Source: Liriodendron chinense
Taxonomy: Eukaryota > Streptophyta > Magnoliopsida > Magnoliales > Magnoliaceae
Assembly: GCA_003013855.2 (NCBI GenBank)
Contig: PVNU02000866.1
Location: 1-64,000, forward strand
Length of the DNA stretch: 64,000 nucleotides
Direction of reading: 5' to 3'
The notes under the pieces are model-generated. The model worked only from the letters and a program-made list of their open reading frames with translations. It searched no databases and was not told the origin of the DNA. Below are positions 22,120 through 33,500 of the stretch, piece by piece (the first letter of the stretch is position 1; every line of letters starts with the position of its first letter). The position numbers and the translations under genes were made by a program.

Positions 22120-22700
22120 TCTTGAATGAATGGGGTGAGGTGTGGAAGTCCAGATGTTGCCAATTTTGGTACTTCATTCCTAATTTGAAGGCTCCGGGTC
22201 GGCTTGTCGTATAGGAACGTTGTTCCGGGGAGCGCGCACATGGAAATACGCACCGTAATGACTTCAAACTTGCTATTTAAGGGTTTTGGGGCACTCCAGA
22301 TCATTTGGTGATGAAGCGCATGTCCAGTTCCACTTTGAAATGGTAGCTGTAGGCTTACGAACCCTTTTTGGTCAGCTCCGAGCAGAGACGAAACGCATTT
22401 TGAGGTGTGCAGGTAAATATATGCATCGGATGACTTCAAAACTCTCAGGTTCGGGGTTTTAAGACATTTCAGATCATTTGGCTATGAAGCGCATGTCCTA
22501 TTCCGCTCTGAAATGGTAGCTGTAGGCTTACGGATCCTTTTTGGTCAGCTCCAAGCAGGGACAAAACGTGTTTCGAGGTGCGCAGGTAAAAATATGCACC
22601 GGATGACTTCGAAACTTAGAGGTTAGGGGTTTTGGGACATTTTGGATCATTTGGCGGTGAAGCGCATGTCCAGTTCCACTCTGAAATGCTGTTTACGAAT
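22120..22700. repeat. 173-bp tandem repeat in L1 LTR, about three copies
   Basis: TCATTTGG recurs at 22301, 22474 and 22647. Each unit has GAAGCGCATGTCC, TGAAATGGTAGCTGTAGGCTT, TTTTTGGTCAGCTCC and AGGTAAATATATGCA-like blocks. It is also found at 33670-34250 and, in older form, 3500-3930. Confidence 0.85.
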
Positions 22701-22831
22701 TTTTGTCGCTACTAAACGATTAGGGTTGTGCTGGTGTTTTTAGGGCTTTCCCGATCTCAAAACTGATTCAAATCGTTGTCAATGGACTATGGGATGTTGC
22801 TTTATAATGGGTACAAATTTGAGCCCCAACA

Positions 22832-22845
22832 AGTGCCCCCCCGGT
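22832..22845 (-). promoter_or_regulatory. L1 polypurine tract
   Basis: Minus strand reads ACCGGGGGGGCACT immediately before the LTR start TGTTGGGG. It is the plus-strand DNA primer site. Together with the PBS at the other end it fixes the minus orientation of L1. Confidence 0.75.
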
Positions 22846-22850
22846 GTGCT

Positions 22851-22940
22851 GCGCTTGATGCTTACGTCACGCTAGTATAGTGCACCGGTCCATTAGGCTT
22901 AAGTATAAATAGTTGACTCGTTGAGTCATTCTAACATTTT
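22851..22940 (+). promoter_or_regulatory. Plus-strand core promoter of the antisense PMD gene (L1 copy)
   Basis: ACGTCA (22864-22869), GTGCACCGGTCC, TATAAATA (22904-22911) and TGAGTCA (22922-22928) are conserved in order and TATA spacing with L2 (4134-4215). The TATA box is 73 bp inside the 3' LTR border and points into the element, toward the PMD frame about 630 bp downstream. Transcription would start near 22935-22945. Confidence 0.65.
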
Positions 22941-23534
22941 TTCGAGTCAGAAAAATCTAATTTTCCCAAGGTAGATAGCTCACCCTCAAGGTATAGGAAC
23001 ATGTCAGCCCAACACTTAGCCAAATTCTGGATATTTTGGCCCCACTTTGCACTTGGTGAAGAAATTGCCTATCTGGCTCAATTCTCAATCAAATTCGATG
23101 CCGTTTGAGACTAGATTTCTAAAAATTCAAGCACGATGGGTACTTAGTGCCTTGGGCCTGTAGTAGGCTACCTGCTTTGGCCTGGTATATCTTGCAACTG
23201 CCTGCTCTTAGGCAGGTTCAGGGTATACCTGCCGGACTGCGCTCAAGTGCTTCGAACGTACATAAGATTGTTGTGTGTGAACAATTGTGTACCTCCGATG
23301 TTGGGATTGTTTCTTATCTTTGCCCAGCACTTGTGACATGTGTGTGCTTATTTATCATATGCGTGCTTGAATCTTGTTACTCATGTTTTTAGTGGATCGT
23401 AATTCGTTTGTGTGTGCAATCCATGATTGGATTATGTGATTTTGTTTTTTATGATGCGTACCTTATTGTGTTGCTTTGTTGTATGCAATGGAGCTCTCTC
23501 TTGATGTTTCCTTGTTTGCGTGAAACAGCAAATC
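22941..23534 (+). other. PMD gene leader (L1)
   Basis: Non-coding. Probably the 5' UTR of the PMD gene, possibly with an intron ending at the CAG just before 23530. Collinear with L2 4216-4602 plus 14908-15493. Confidence 0.45.
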
Positions 23535-26500
23535 ACGGCAGAGATGACAAGATCTTCTGGTGAAGTTTTCGGGTCGTAAGTCTCTGGTCCCTCATCTCCG
23601 CAACACGGGAAGAAAAGGACGGCTGAAGATGCTGTCGATCCATTTATAGAAAAGTGTTGTTCGCGCTTCCCCACGACAATCGATCCTGAAGTGAAGGATT
23701 TCTCTGATCGTATAAAGCAGCTTCCCCATGAGGTGTTACTGCGTATTTATGTGGATAGAACCGCATCCGAGCCTTCGACGCAAGGGACTGAGGAAGAATG
23801 GTCCTCTTGGTATTGTCAACTTACTAGTTCTCCGAGTGTCGGCGAGGCATGTCCTTCTAGTTTGCTTGCCCAACATCCCGAGGATAATCAAGAAGTTCAG
23901 AAGAAGAAGAAATGGAATCGAGGTAAGAAATCGGCTGAGGTAGCTGGTCAGGAGGAGCAGTCGACACAGCTCGTCGATTTGAAGAATGACCGGATGAAGA
24001 TTGGCTGGGATAGAAACCAAATTGTCGCGACGTACGGTTTCTTCATCGTGAACCCCTACAATGACCGAGTCATTACTCATGAGAAATCTCTTATGAGGCA
24101 CCGACCCCTCCCGAGCATCGAGCATCCCATGATCAAGGCCCTTTCAGTTTTACGGGGTTGGAAGGTGGAAGTCTGTTCCCGAGCAGTTGTTGACTACTTT
24201 GTTGGTTGACGATGGGAGAGAACAACGACTAGGTCTCCCAAGAGAAATGGTCTTCCTTACTCCAACTTGTGATCCTCACGCTCTTTATCCAGCCCATTAT
24301 TTTGAGACAGTTCAACAAAGGTTTCGACATATGGATAAGACGATGATGTGGGCGGCGAGTAGTTTCCGTACACGAGGTCATCTGAACGAGCGAGTTGGTT
24401 ATGAGCCGTGGGCAAAAGAGATTTTGGTCCGTCACGAGAATATTCTGAAGCAAGTTGGTCTGTATCAGGCTATCGATGCAACTTCTGGGCATTTCTTCCG
24501 TGATCTAACAATCATTCGGAGCTCCTTGAGTTATTGGTCTTCTGTTACCAATTCATTCCACTTTCCGTATGGGGAGATGAGTATAACCTTATGGGATCTC
24601 TGGATGATGGCTGACTTGCCTGTACTAGGACGATATTACCAGGAATACGTCCCAACTGATGTAGAGTTGTCTTCGTCTAGGCTTAAAAGTCCTTAAGATG
24701 CTTACCATTCAGAGGCTTGTCTGGAGTTATTCGCTGAGTTGTCGCAGTTCGACAATATTACCAAGATCCATTACGATGACTGGTTAATCTACTTTAGCCA
24801 GAGGATGAAGTAATATTTCTTCTTATGACTTCTTTTGTACTTTATACTTTGCATGCTCTTAGCTTCTTTTCCTCTGACATGGAACTTCTTTTTTTTTCTT
24901 GAAGCATTGATTATGAAGAATATAAAACCCCGCAGGAAGACCAAATCTTAATGAAGGAACGTTTCAAACATAGATTCTGTAATCCGAATGAGCTTACGTC
25001 GACTTGTGAACTAGTAGGCTTCTTAGCATACTGGTTGTCGATAGTTGTGCTGCCTAGCTCCAAGGGTGCTGATGGGGTCAGGGTTTCTTGCTTCGTCGTG
25101 GCAGGAGCTCTTGCAAATGGCTATCGATATTCTTTAGCACCGCCTGGTTTTGTGCAGTCTATATAGGGCTTTCGGCAATATTGCCAGTAACAAAGATCGA
25201 CTCGGGAGAGGGATGAACATATGGAATGGATCTCTTTCAATATCTCCACACCGATCGCGCGCCTCTCTATCGCTATGAAAAGCTTGAGATGATAGCGCAG
25301 TCATCTGATTGGATAGCTTCAAAAATCGGCAGCTGGATGGATATTTGCTTCTACCACTTTCCTGTTTCTAACGTCGAAGAGGATCAAGAAGTCATTGACA
25401 ACGAATGTTCTGTGAATACTCTTGATAGGGAGTTTCTGGTGTCTATTCGTACTGCTTCACTTCCACTACATGAAGGAATAGAGTTCTGGCGGGAGCCTTA
25501 TTACCCCAGCCGGTTTGCCAGGCAATTCAGATATGATCAGGGTGTTCCGATAACATTACCAGATGTAACCAAAGTAGAGCGGGCGTATGGCACAGGTCCT
25601 GTTCATTGGGAGTGGATATGGCATCAACTTCTAATGACCCGAATGGGCATGAGGTTCATGCTTCCCGGCCTCTATTGGAAGACTGGTGGTCCTTATGGCT
25701 GGCTAAGATGGTGGGTGCATCAATATGCTCTGATTCGGAACAATACCTTTGTTGATGATCCAATCTACATTCCTCCTCCAAAGCTAACAGAGGTCCTCGC
25801 TGATGGATTAGCCTATTATAGAGAGCAGGTTGAAGCGTATTTGTCATCAAGTATTAGGCATAAGACTTCTCTGAGTGTGTCAATTGACCATCGTAAGGAG
25901 GATATGGCATTGGATGGCTGGCATACCTTTGGAGTATCTTTGGTGAAATGGTCATAAGAATCCGAGTTCACACGTCTTCTGGTGATTGAAGGTGATGAGG
26001 ATGATAATCAGTTAATTAGTGAAGAGGACCCGACGACGACTGAGCTGGTGAATGAAATATCAGATCATGTCGGTGTCAGAGAGCGGGTCGGGCAAATTGG
26101 AGAAGATAATTTGCAAGGAACCACTATGTCAGTGAATGACACCACTGTGTTCATGACCTTTGGTGCTTCTAATGTTGTAGGTATGGCGGAGGTGCCAACA
26201 TCGACTGAGGTAATTAATGCTGATAATAGCACTATTGAATCTTCGATCATGACTTCGGAGCTACCGACTGAGATCACTGAGTTATTCGTTAACACGACGG
26301 CGCACGTCGAGGATCCCTTAGAATCTGTTGTTGGCTCACCTCTGGCCCCTGGTAGCGCTCTTCCATAACTTCTTAATATATTCTTCTTTCTACGTTTATC
26401 ATTTCATTATGCTCACCACATTTCTTTGCCACAGTTATTGTTGACTCTAGTGCTGTCATTCATGGAGTGTCTAATGTTCCTTGCTTCGATCATTTGGACT

Positions 26501-26962
26501 GTTTCGGGCGGAGCATATTGAGGAGTTTGTTATCGACTATCTCAAAAACGCTAGCTGATCCGCATGAATGGCATATGTTGGGTGATGGAATGAAAGTGTT
26601 GGAGGCTTGCGTTGGAGTGATAGGACCTAATGCACTCGTGATTGTCTATCATATTTCTTCGTTTGAAAGCTCCGTCACGAGGGTAGTGGCTGCTGAACGC
26701 ACCGAGAGAGACCCTATTATTGAAGGGAAACGAAAGATCATGGATTCTCTGGGACCCTGAGTCAATAGTTGCTCAGGATCAAATAACTGTTATAAGGCTT
26801 GAAAGTGAGAGCGAAGCGATGCGCAAGCAGCTAGAAGATTTGACCACTGAGCTCCAGAATGTTCCCGATCCTACATTGAGATTATCCGAGGCGAAGTCGG
26901 CGATGGAAGCTGCCAAGGTGGCTGTAATTAGGTTGATATCAGGATGTCTAGAGAAGCTGTGA
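23535..26962 (+). pseudogene. Plant-mobile-domain (PMD) protein gene, antisense to L1, spliced, decayed
   Basis: Segments in order: N-terminal KDFSDRIKQLP...EEEWSSWYCQL (23535-24180); first PMD half with FHFPYGEMSITLWDLWMMAD (about 24560-24620); an intron 24810-24904 (GTAATA...TTGAAG) that keeps the frame; CELVGFLAYWLSIVVLP (to 25166); second PMD half ending YYPSRFARQFRYDQGVP (25226-25957); an acidic tail (25982-26368); and, after a likely intron ending CACAG at 26436, a C-terminal part with a coiled coil (to 26962). PMD proteins (MAIN/MAIL family) are nuclear plant proteins with transposon relatives. Damage: start ATG of L2 is ACG here; stops at 23577, 24694, 25164 and 25955; frameshifts near 24170, 25195 and 26745. 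Its role in the element is unknown. Confidence 0.78.
24810..24904 (+). other. Predicted 95-bp intron in PMD gene
   Basis: GT at 24810, pyrimidine-rich end (CTTTTTTTTTCTTG) and AG at 24903-24904. Removing it joins two frames that are otherwise out of phase and puts ...YFSQRM before IDYEEYKTP. Direct translation across it meets stops. Confidence 0.6.
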
Positions 26963-27356
26963 TCTTTACTTCTATATTCTTCTTGTCAATCTTTATATAT
27001 AGAGACGATCACGGGGCTTCATCTTGACTAGATTTCACAATCATTGTAATCGATACAAGGGATCCTTACTTTTAACCATTCATGTATGCGATGTTGAAGG
27101 ATGTTAACCATACTTTTGTTAATGAAATGACAATGGCAATTACCTTTCTATTGTGTGATATTATGCAATGGGTGTTAGAATGCTTTACAATATAACTTAA
27201 TAGCAATCATAACTATGATGAATGGTAACATTAAATATTTACGATAATTAATGTAGAATGAAATGAAGAGAATAATACTTCCCTTTATCGTCGATCTCAA
27301 GATGTCTTAGGTTTCTAGATCTGGGATATACTTGTGTCGTAATCGGATATTTTCTA
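26963..27356. other. L1 interior after PMD gene, no gene
   Basis: AT-rich, no frame on either strand. It may contain the 3' UTR of the PMD transcript (AATGAAATGA near 27121). Confidence 0.4.
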
Positions 27357-27545
27357 GCTTGCCCCCAGTCATTTCCTCCTACAAACTTGACTTTCTCATC
27401 ATATATTGGGGCTTGCCCCTAGTTGTCTTCTTCTATAAGCTTGAGTTTCTGATCATATATATTGGGGCTTGCCCCCAGTCGTTTTCTCCTATAATCTTGA
27501 GTTTCTGATCATATATATTGGGGCTTGTCCCCATTGTATTCAGCT
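27357..27545. repeat. 54-56-bp tandem repeat, about 3.3 copies
   Basis: GCTTGCCCCCAGT starts at 27357, 27411, 27467 and 27523. Each unit contains TTGAGTTTCTGATCATATAT and ends TTGGG. Confidence 0.85.
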
Positions 27546-27689
27546 CTTCATTTTGCGTTACTGTCACTTTCTGATAAAAGATGTCCTGTGCTTTAGAAAT
27601 CCACATAGAATACTCGTTTGATCAAAATCCTTCATCGCATATTCTTGTTGAGGAATTATTCATAAGAGAAAGCCGTCGATATTCTCAAA

Positions 27690-28160
27690 GCAAAGTGATA
27701 CATAATAGAATGCCCTGACCATCTTCACATAAAGTCATGTGTATATATATAGGAGAAACCTGGTTCTGACCCGTCTTCATATAGAATAGGAGAATATCAC
27801 AATAATGATGAGGAGATCTGTTATAGAATATGAAAGCCAAATATATAACGAGACATTCTGATCATCTTCATATAAGACCAAGTGTGTGTGTATAAAAGAT
27901 TGATAATAATAGAATATCCTGATCATCTTCATATAGAACCATATATAAGACACCATCATCTCTGGATTACTTTCACAGAACGCTTTCTTCTCTCTTCATA
28001 TAAGACAATATATATAAAAGATCGACGACTATTAATTGCTCTCATATAGAGTAGAAGAATGCCAGAATGTCATAATGATAACAAGAAGACCATGATAAAA
28101 TAATAATATGAAGACATTGCATCTCATGCAGATCTTCTATAGAATATCATCCTCTTATCA
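27690..28160. repeat. AT-rich degenerate repeat tract
   Basis: Recurring GATCATCTTCATATA-GA, ATATATAAAAGAT and AGAATAT words without a strict period. No coding signal. Confidence 0.5.
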
Positions 28161-28169
28161 GACTGGATT

Positions 28170-28895
28170 GATCCAAAAATTCCTAGAGGGATCTGGCGCA
28201 GTTGAATCTCATAACCTGGAGGGATCTAGTGTAGTTTAGGCTCATACCCTGGAGGGATCTGGTGTAGTTTAACCTCATATCCTGGAGGGATCTGGTGTAG
28301 TTAACCTCATATCCTGGAGGGATCTAGTGTAGTTTAACCTTATACCCTGGAGGGATCTGGTGTAGTTTAACCTCATATCCTGGAGGGATCTGGTGTAGTT
28401 TAACCTCATACCCTGGAGGGATCTGGTGTAGTTTAACCTTATAGGTGTAGTTTAACCTTATATCTTGGAGGGATCTGGTTCAGTTTCACCTCATAACCTG
28501 GAGGGATCTGGATCAGTTTCACCTCATAATCTGGAGGGACTTGGTTCAGTTTCACCTCATAACCTGGAGGGATCTGGTTCAGTTTATCCTCGTAGCCTGG
28601 AGGTTGTGTGGTTCAGTTTATCCTCGTAACCTGGAGATTGTGTGGTTCAGTTTATCCCCGTAGCCTGGAGATTGTATGGTTCAGTTTATCCTCGTATCCT
28701 AGAGATTGTATGGTTCAGTTTATCCTCGTATCCTGGAGATTGTATGGTTCAGTTTATCCTCGTATCCTGGAGATTGTATGGTTCAGTTTATCCTCGTATC
28801 CAGTTAATCCTCGTAGCCTGGAGATTGTATGGTTCAGTTTATCCTCGTATCTTGGAGATTGTATGGTTCAATTTATTCTCGTAACCTGGAGTATT
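28170..28895. repeat. 33/34-bp minisatellite in two variant blocks
   Basis: First block (to about 28600): about 13 units CCTGGAGGGATCTGGT + GTAGTTTAACCTCATA, period 33-34 bp. Second block (28600-28890): about nine units CCTGGAGATTGTATGG + TTCAGTTTATCCTCGTAT, period 34 bp. The switch is gradual through GGTTCAGTTTCACC units. Short frames through it are repetitive and not taken as genes. Confidence 0.9.
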
Positions 28896-30557
28896 TTCTC
28901 AACTCGTTTAGACTCGGAGCGCAAGGGTATATTTGTACACATATAAAGTTCAGTGACTTTTTACCTATATAGAGTTCGGCAAGATTGTAGACTCAATAGG
29001 GATTACCCATAGCACTACGGCACTTACAGGAACCTGCTTAGTCGGCTATCAATTTCCTTTTCCTTCTATTCTTTTAATTTTTGAGTCGGTAGCTGCTTTG
29101 ATTGTTACTTTGATTGTTAAGTTGACAGCTGCTTTGGCTGCTTCTCTGGCTATGAGATTGACCGCCACTTCACTGGCTCATTCGCTTGATGAGGAAACCC
29201 ATTACTTGCCCCCTGTGATATCTTGGGTGAAAATGATGTTTTGAGTGGCCCCCTTGCGCTAGATTGCCAGAGCATCATGAATGTCCTTCGACTACTTTGC
29301 TAAGTCATTCTAAATCTTGAACTAGCTCATCAATTTGTTCTTGGATTACTGGCGGTTAATTAGTTTTTTCAAACAATTCTTCATCTTGGGCCACCTAAAC
29401 TGCCGTGTCCTGCATTGATCGCCCCTCACGTGTCAGCTTTTGCTTTGTCAGAATGACTTTGATGACGATCGCTTCTACCATCTCTTCAACTGTTTTCCGT
29501 ATAAATGGCATGATCTGCCCCCTGTGATTCTTTCGCCGGCTGTCGAGTGGGTGAAGTGGCACTACGGGCTATTCTTTGTGCAATTGGGGTGGCTAAGGCA
29601 TCCTGGATCTCCTTCACTCACCTCGATAGATCACTCTGAGCTTGGGTCAATTAGTTGATCTGCTCCTGAGTTGTTAACGATTCAACATCTTGTTTGATCG
29701 GCTCTTCGCCTTCAAATATCTACACCATCATGACCTGTACTAGCTGCTCCTCACGAATCGGCCTTGATTTTGTCTGACTGGTCTCAATGACAATCCCTTC
29801 TCTTGGTTTTGTGACTGTCATAGTTGGCTTGATCTGCCCCCTGTCTAGGCGGTTCACTTCCAAGAGAGTTGGGAAGCTACCAACTGAGCGTATGAAATTT
29901 TGTGGCCTCGTTGCGGTAGTCTGGTTAGCAGTGGAAGCACTGCTACCTTGTGTTGGTTGTCACTGCTTTTTTTATGGTGAATCATGCCTTGACCACAGTG
30001 GTCTTCTAATATGGAGCATTCATCGTTGTTTTCTTCATTCCCTTCGGTTGTTTGCGGCTTCGAGTTAGCTGTTAGCCAGACTTGGAAGCGGTTGGTGTTG
30101 TCACAGTGGAATGTGAGAAGTAGAATCCTCCAGTCACCAAAAATATAAGTACAGATGACATTTCTCCTGTTCTTAAGGTTAGTATTTTCGCTAACTTTCA
30201 CTGCACAATCACATGTCCATTAGAGCATTCTACAAATAAATATAGAAAGTGCACGACCTTACCAGTCGCAATAAAAGTTATACATAAAACTAAATGCGCA
30301 ACAGGAATACACATGCTTATGTTATCTTTTAAAACTTTAGGATTTTTGAAAGTTTTGAAAACTTCGATTTCAAATGCTTTTGCCTTAAAGATGAAGGGAA
30401 GAACGTTCCCGTTGAGAGTCGCCAGATTGGCGCCCGTGAAGGCGCCAAACATTTCTCCTTGCGGTAACCTTTCTTACATACACATCAGTGCCTGCAAATG
30501 ATTTATCTTAGAATGTCTATTTACTCAGAAATAACTAGAGATTCTGGTATTGAATAT
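28896..30557. other. L1 5' (sense) untranslated region, no credible gene
   Basis: About 1.7 kb between the minisatellite and the PBS. Short frames on both strands lack known motifs. On minus, near 30452-30405, are two GGCGCC words and TGGCGACTCT, the first ten bases of an Arg-type PBS, about 140 bp inside the real PBS. Confidence 0.5.
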
Positions 30558-30576
30558 TCCCCAGCAGAGTCACCAG
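30558..30576 (-). promoter_or_regulatory. L1 primer-binding site (tRNA-Arg type)
   Basis: Minus strand reads TGGTGACTCTGCTGGGGAA, one base from the TGGCGACTCTGCTGGGGA consensus I recall for Ogre-like elements. It lies three bases from the end of the 5' LTR. Confidence 0.8.
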
Positions 30577-30579
30577 TTT

Positions 30580-33500
30580 GTTAGAACTCGAAAAATCGCT
30601 GCTCATCAGCAGTCTTTTTCCTGTGTTTCATTATTCTGGGGGAATTCTGAGTATAGAGACATTCATAGACAGTCATAAGCAATCACAGAGTGTATGCAAG
30701 GGAGATAGCGCAAAGCTAATTTTATTCCAGAGATTCCAAAATCTTTCACATTCCACGCTGTGATACTGGTCACGAGCCGTTAATTACATCAATGGATGAT
30801 CACCCTTGATTAAAAGGCAAAAGTAAATGAATGCATGCATCATAGACAAGTTAAATAAAGCATTAAGAAAGCATGAATGTAAATGAAAGCAAATCACAAA
30901 CAAAATAAAGATTTTTACATGGAAACCCTTGCAGGAGAAAACCACGGCACAAAGCGACAAGATTCCACTATGAATGTAGTTATACAGTTGATGGAATATT
31001 AGAAAGAAAGCCCAGATAAATCTAGCAAGTAATTTAAATCATCAGGGATTATGATCTTGAGTTCATGGTCGTATAGACCTATTTGTTTTCTTGTTATGGA
31101 CTGAACCACATTTCTTAGACAAGCCGGATGTCTATGTCCCATTTTCTTTCGGATTGTCCGGGTTGAGAGACTGTCAGGATTCGAGTGGTGCAACTCTAGG
31201 CCCGCGCCTGTTACTGTGAACAAGTGACCGCTGGAATACACGATCCTCGAATGTTGGTCGGCATAACCCAAGGCTCGCGCCCGTATTTTTATGACGGGTG
31301 ACCTTAGGAGAGCACTCCGCAACGTTCCCGAACGAGGTTTTTAATCGAGTGGTGCAGCTTTGGGCTCACGCCTGTTACTGTGAATAGGTGACCGCTAGAA
31401 TACACAAACATCGAAATGTTGGTCGGTATAACCTAAAGCCCGCGCCTGTTACTGTGAACAGGTGACCTTAGGAAAGCAATCCGCAACTGCCTCATCAGCT
31501 CAACCGACGGACCCGTTGTCGATGGGTAGGGCATCGACTGTCTTTTCTATAGTGGTAATCCATAGCAAGATGTTTCAACCTTAGTTAGAACTCTTTGTTT
31601 TTGGCTTCTCGTGGTAACCATAACCCCTTAGGTTTAGCCTCGGACCTTTATCCGGGATGAATAGAGCTTTGTACAATAAAGTAAATGTATTTCTTCTGGA
31701 ATCGGACGACTCGTCTTCGATAACATTCTTTCTTCTGAGTATTTTCAATGATCTATTTGGGATCAAATAGGTTTTATCGAGCCAAGATCTTTTGAGGGTT
31801 TTAATATTCAATAGGCTGGATCGACTGTTTCCAATGCCTGTAGATGGCTAAGTATAGGGTCCGATGGGTACCCACATAAGCCTATTTCTTATGAATAATG
31901 GGGATCGTTGCCCCGTAAATACTTAACTTGGCTGTTGGATAGCTTGAGTATTTCAGCTTTGCCTTGGCGTCTTGGAGATTACAGTTGATTTCATCTGACA
32001 TCAGTCAATTTTCAAGCCAATAGGGCACTTCCCAGGGCTGAAAATGACTAAGTAGTGGACCTGCTTGCGGTTTGATTAGGGAAATCGGTGAGTATTATCG
32101 ATAACCATCTTTGAACAGGGGTGGATTCCGTCCATGAAGATCGTGGTGCGATTGCGTTTCTATTTGCTTAGTAGAAGTCGATTTTCGGGCCAACAGGGCA
32201 CTTCCTAGGGCTGGAAATGACTAAGTAGTGGACCTGTTTGCGGTCTAATCAGGGAAATCGGTGAATATCATCAATGAACATCTTGGAACAGGGGTGGATT
32301 ATGTCCACGAGGATCACGGTGTGATCGCGTTTCGATTCGCTTAGCAGAAGTCAATTTCCGGGCCAACAGGGCACTTCTTAGGGCTGAAAATGACTAAGTA
32401 GCGGGCCTGCCGCCGCTTGATTAGGGTATTCGAGGGTCCTGAGATTGGATAACCTCTTCGCGTCGCATGATTATGGTGTATCATGTCATGTAGAAGAAAA
32501 TTTTCCCTCTCGGGCTCGGTCCAATTCCGCCCGATTCTTCTCCTTTTCGGCCGTTTTCGGCTCTTTCGGAGGGATTTCTGGAGCTGCCAAATTAGCTAAG
32601 AGTTGGTCATTTTAGACCAAAACACTGATTTGGGCCACTTATCATTGGCCGTTAAAGAATCTGATTCAGTGGATGGATAGATCTCATCGAGACGCATCTA
32701 GGAGAGGTGGTTTCATCAAAATCTGATCCCGGATGAAGGCGAGGCGCACGATCGAAGGCCCACCAATCCAACCAGCGTCCAGGCTCATGAAGGGGTGTAT
32801 GCAAGTGCATGTGATGCTGATGCAGGCACATGTGGTGATGTACATGCTGACAGGCGCATGTGGTTGGGGAGCAGGCGCATGTCTCATCTCCTGGGCGCAT
32901 GTGGCCCTGTTTTCATGGAAAAAAGAGGAACCGGAAGCAATCCCGGCGCATGTGGTGGTGCACATGCGCCTGGACCCAAATAGTTGGCGCATGTCTCTTG
33001 TGGACTTAGTGAATTTCAAGATTTTCTGATGGGAAAAGCCGACGCATGTGGTGGAATAAGCCGGCGCATGTGGGGGAAAAGCCGGCGCATGTGCACAACA
33101 CTTAGAAAAATTTCAGGATTTTCCTCCGAACTTGGGATTCCAGACAGGAAATCCCTTTCCGACGAGGGATTCCGATGAGGGAATCCACTCCGGCCAAGGC
33201 ATCCGGCGAGGGAAAACAAAGCGAGCACATGTGATGCTTACATCACTCTGAGGTTGACAGGGGATGATCTCGTGCTGATGAAATGAAGTGACTTCACTAT
33301 TTATAGGGGGTAATCGGGTTCGGGTTTGGTACGGCAGGTATTTCCCGGCACATGTGGCAAAAATTAGGTCATGCGCATGTGAAAAAATGCACCAGGCGCA
33401 TGTGGAGGATTCGGGCGCATGTCCTTTTCCATCGCTTTTCCCGGTGCTTTCCGGCAACGCATTCAATTCACTCCCTTTCATCAATAGGGTGTAGGCGCAT

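Larger units (their letters stand above)
19069..22831 (-). repeat. L1 3' LTR (minus orientation)
   Basis: 3763 bp. In sense (minus) it reads TGTTGGGGCTC ... GTTCTAACA. It contains CACATGCGCC motif clusters, two tandem-repeat blocks with 172-173-bp periods and a minus TATA box at 21734-21741. Short frames here are not credible genes. Confidence 0.93.

Noticed and set aside
28170..28895. CRISPR-like array (33-34-bp repeats)
   Set aside because: Units are directly adjacent with no unique spacers and drift gradually. It is a minisatellite inside a plant retroelement.
28608..28946. ORF of repeated MVQF-LV-WRL units
   Set aside because: Translation of the 34-bp minisatellite; the 34-bp period is not a multiple of three, so the frame does not repeat coherently.
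29440..30068. Two plus-strand ORFs in the L1 5' region
   Set aside because: Short, no motif, no counterpart visible in L2, and stops follow in all frames nearby.
22832..30579. Decayed minus-strand gag-pol inside L1
   Set aside because: No RT, integrase, protease or zinc-knuckle motif could be found on minus by eye; very ancient remnants cannot be excluded without a profile search.
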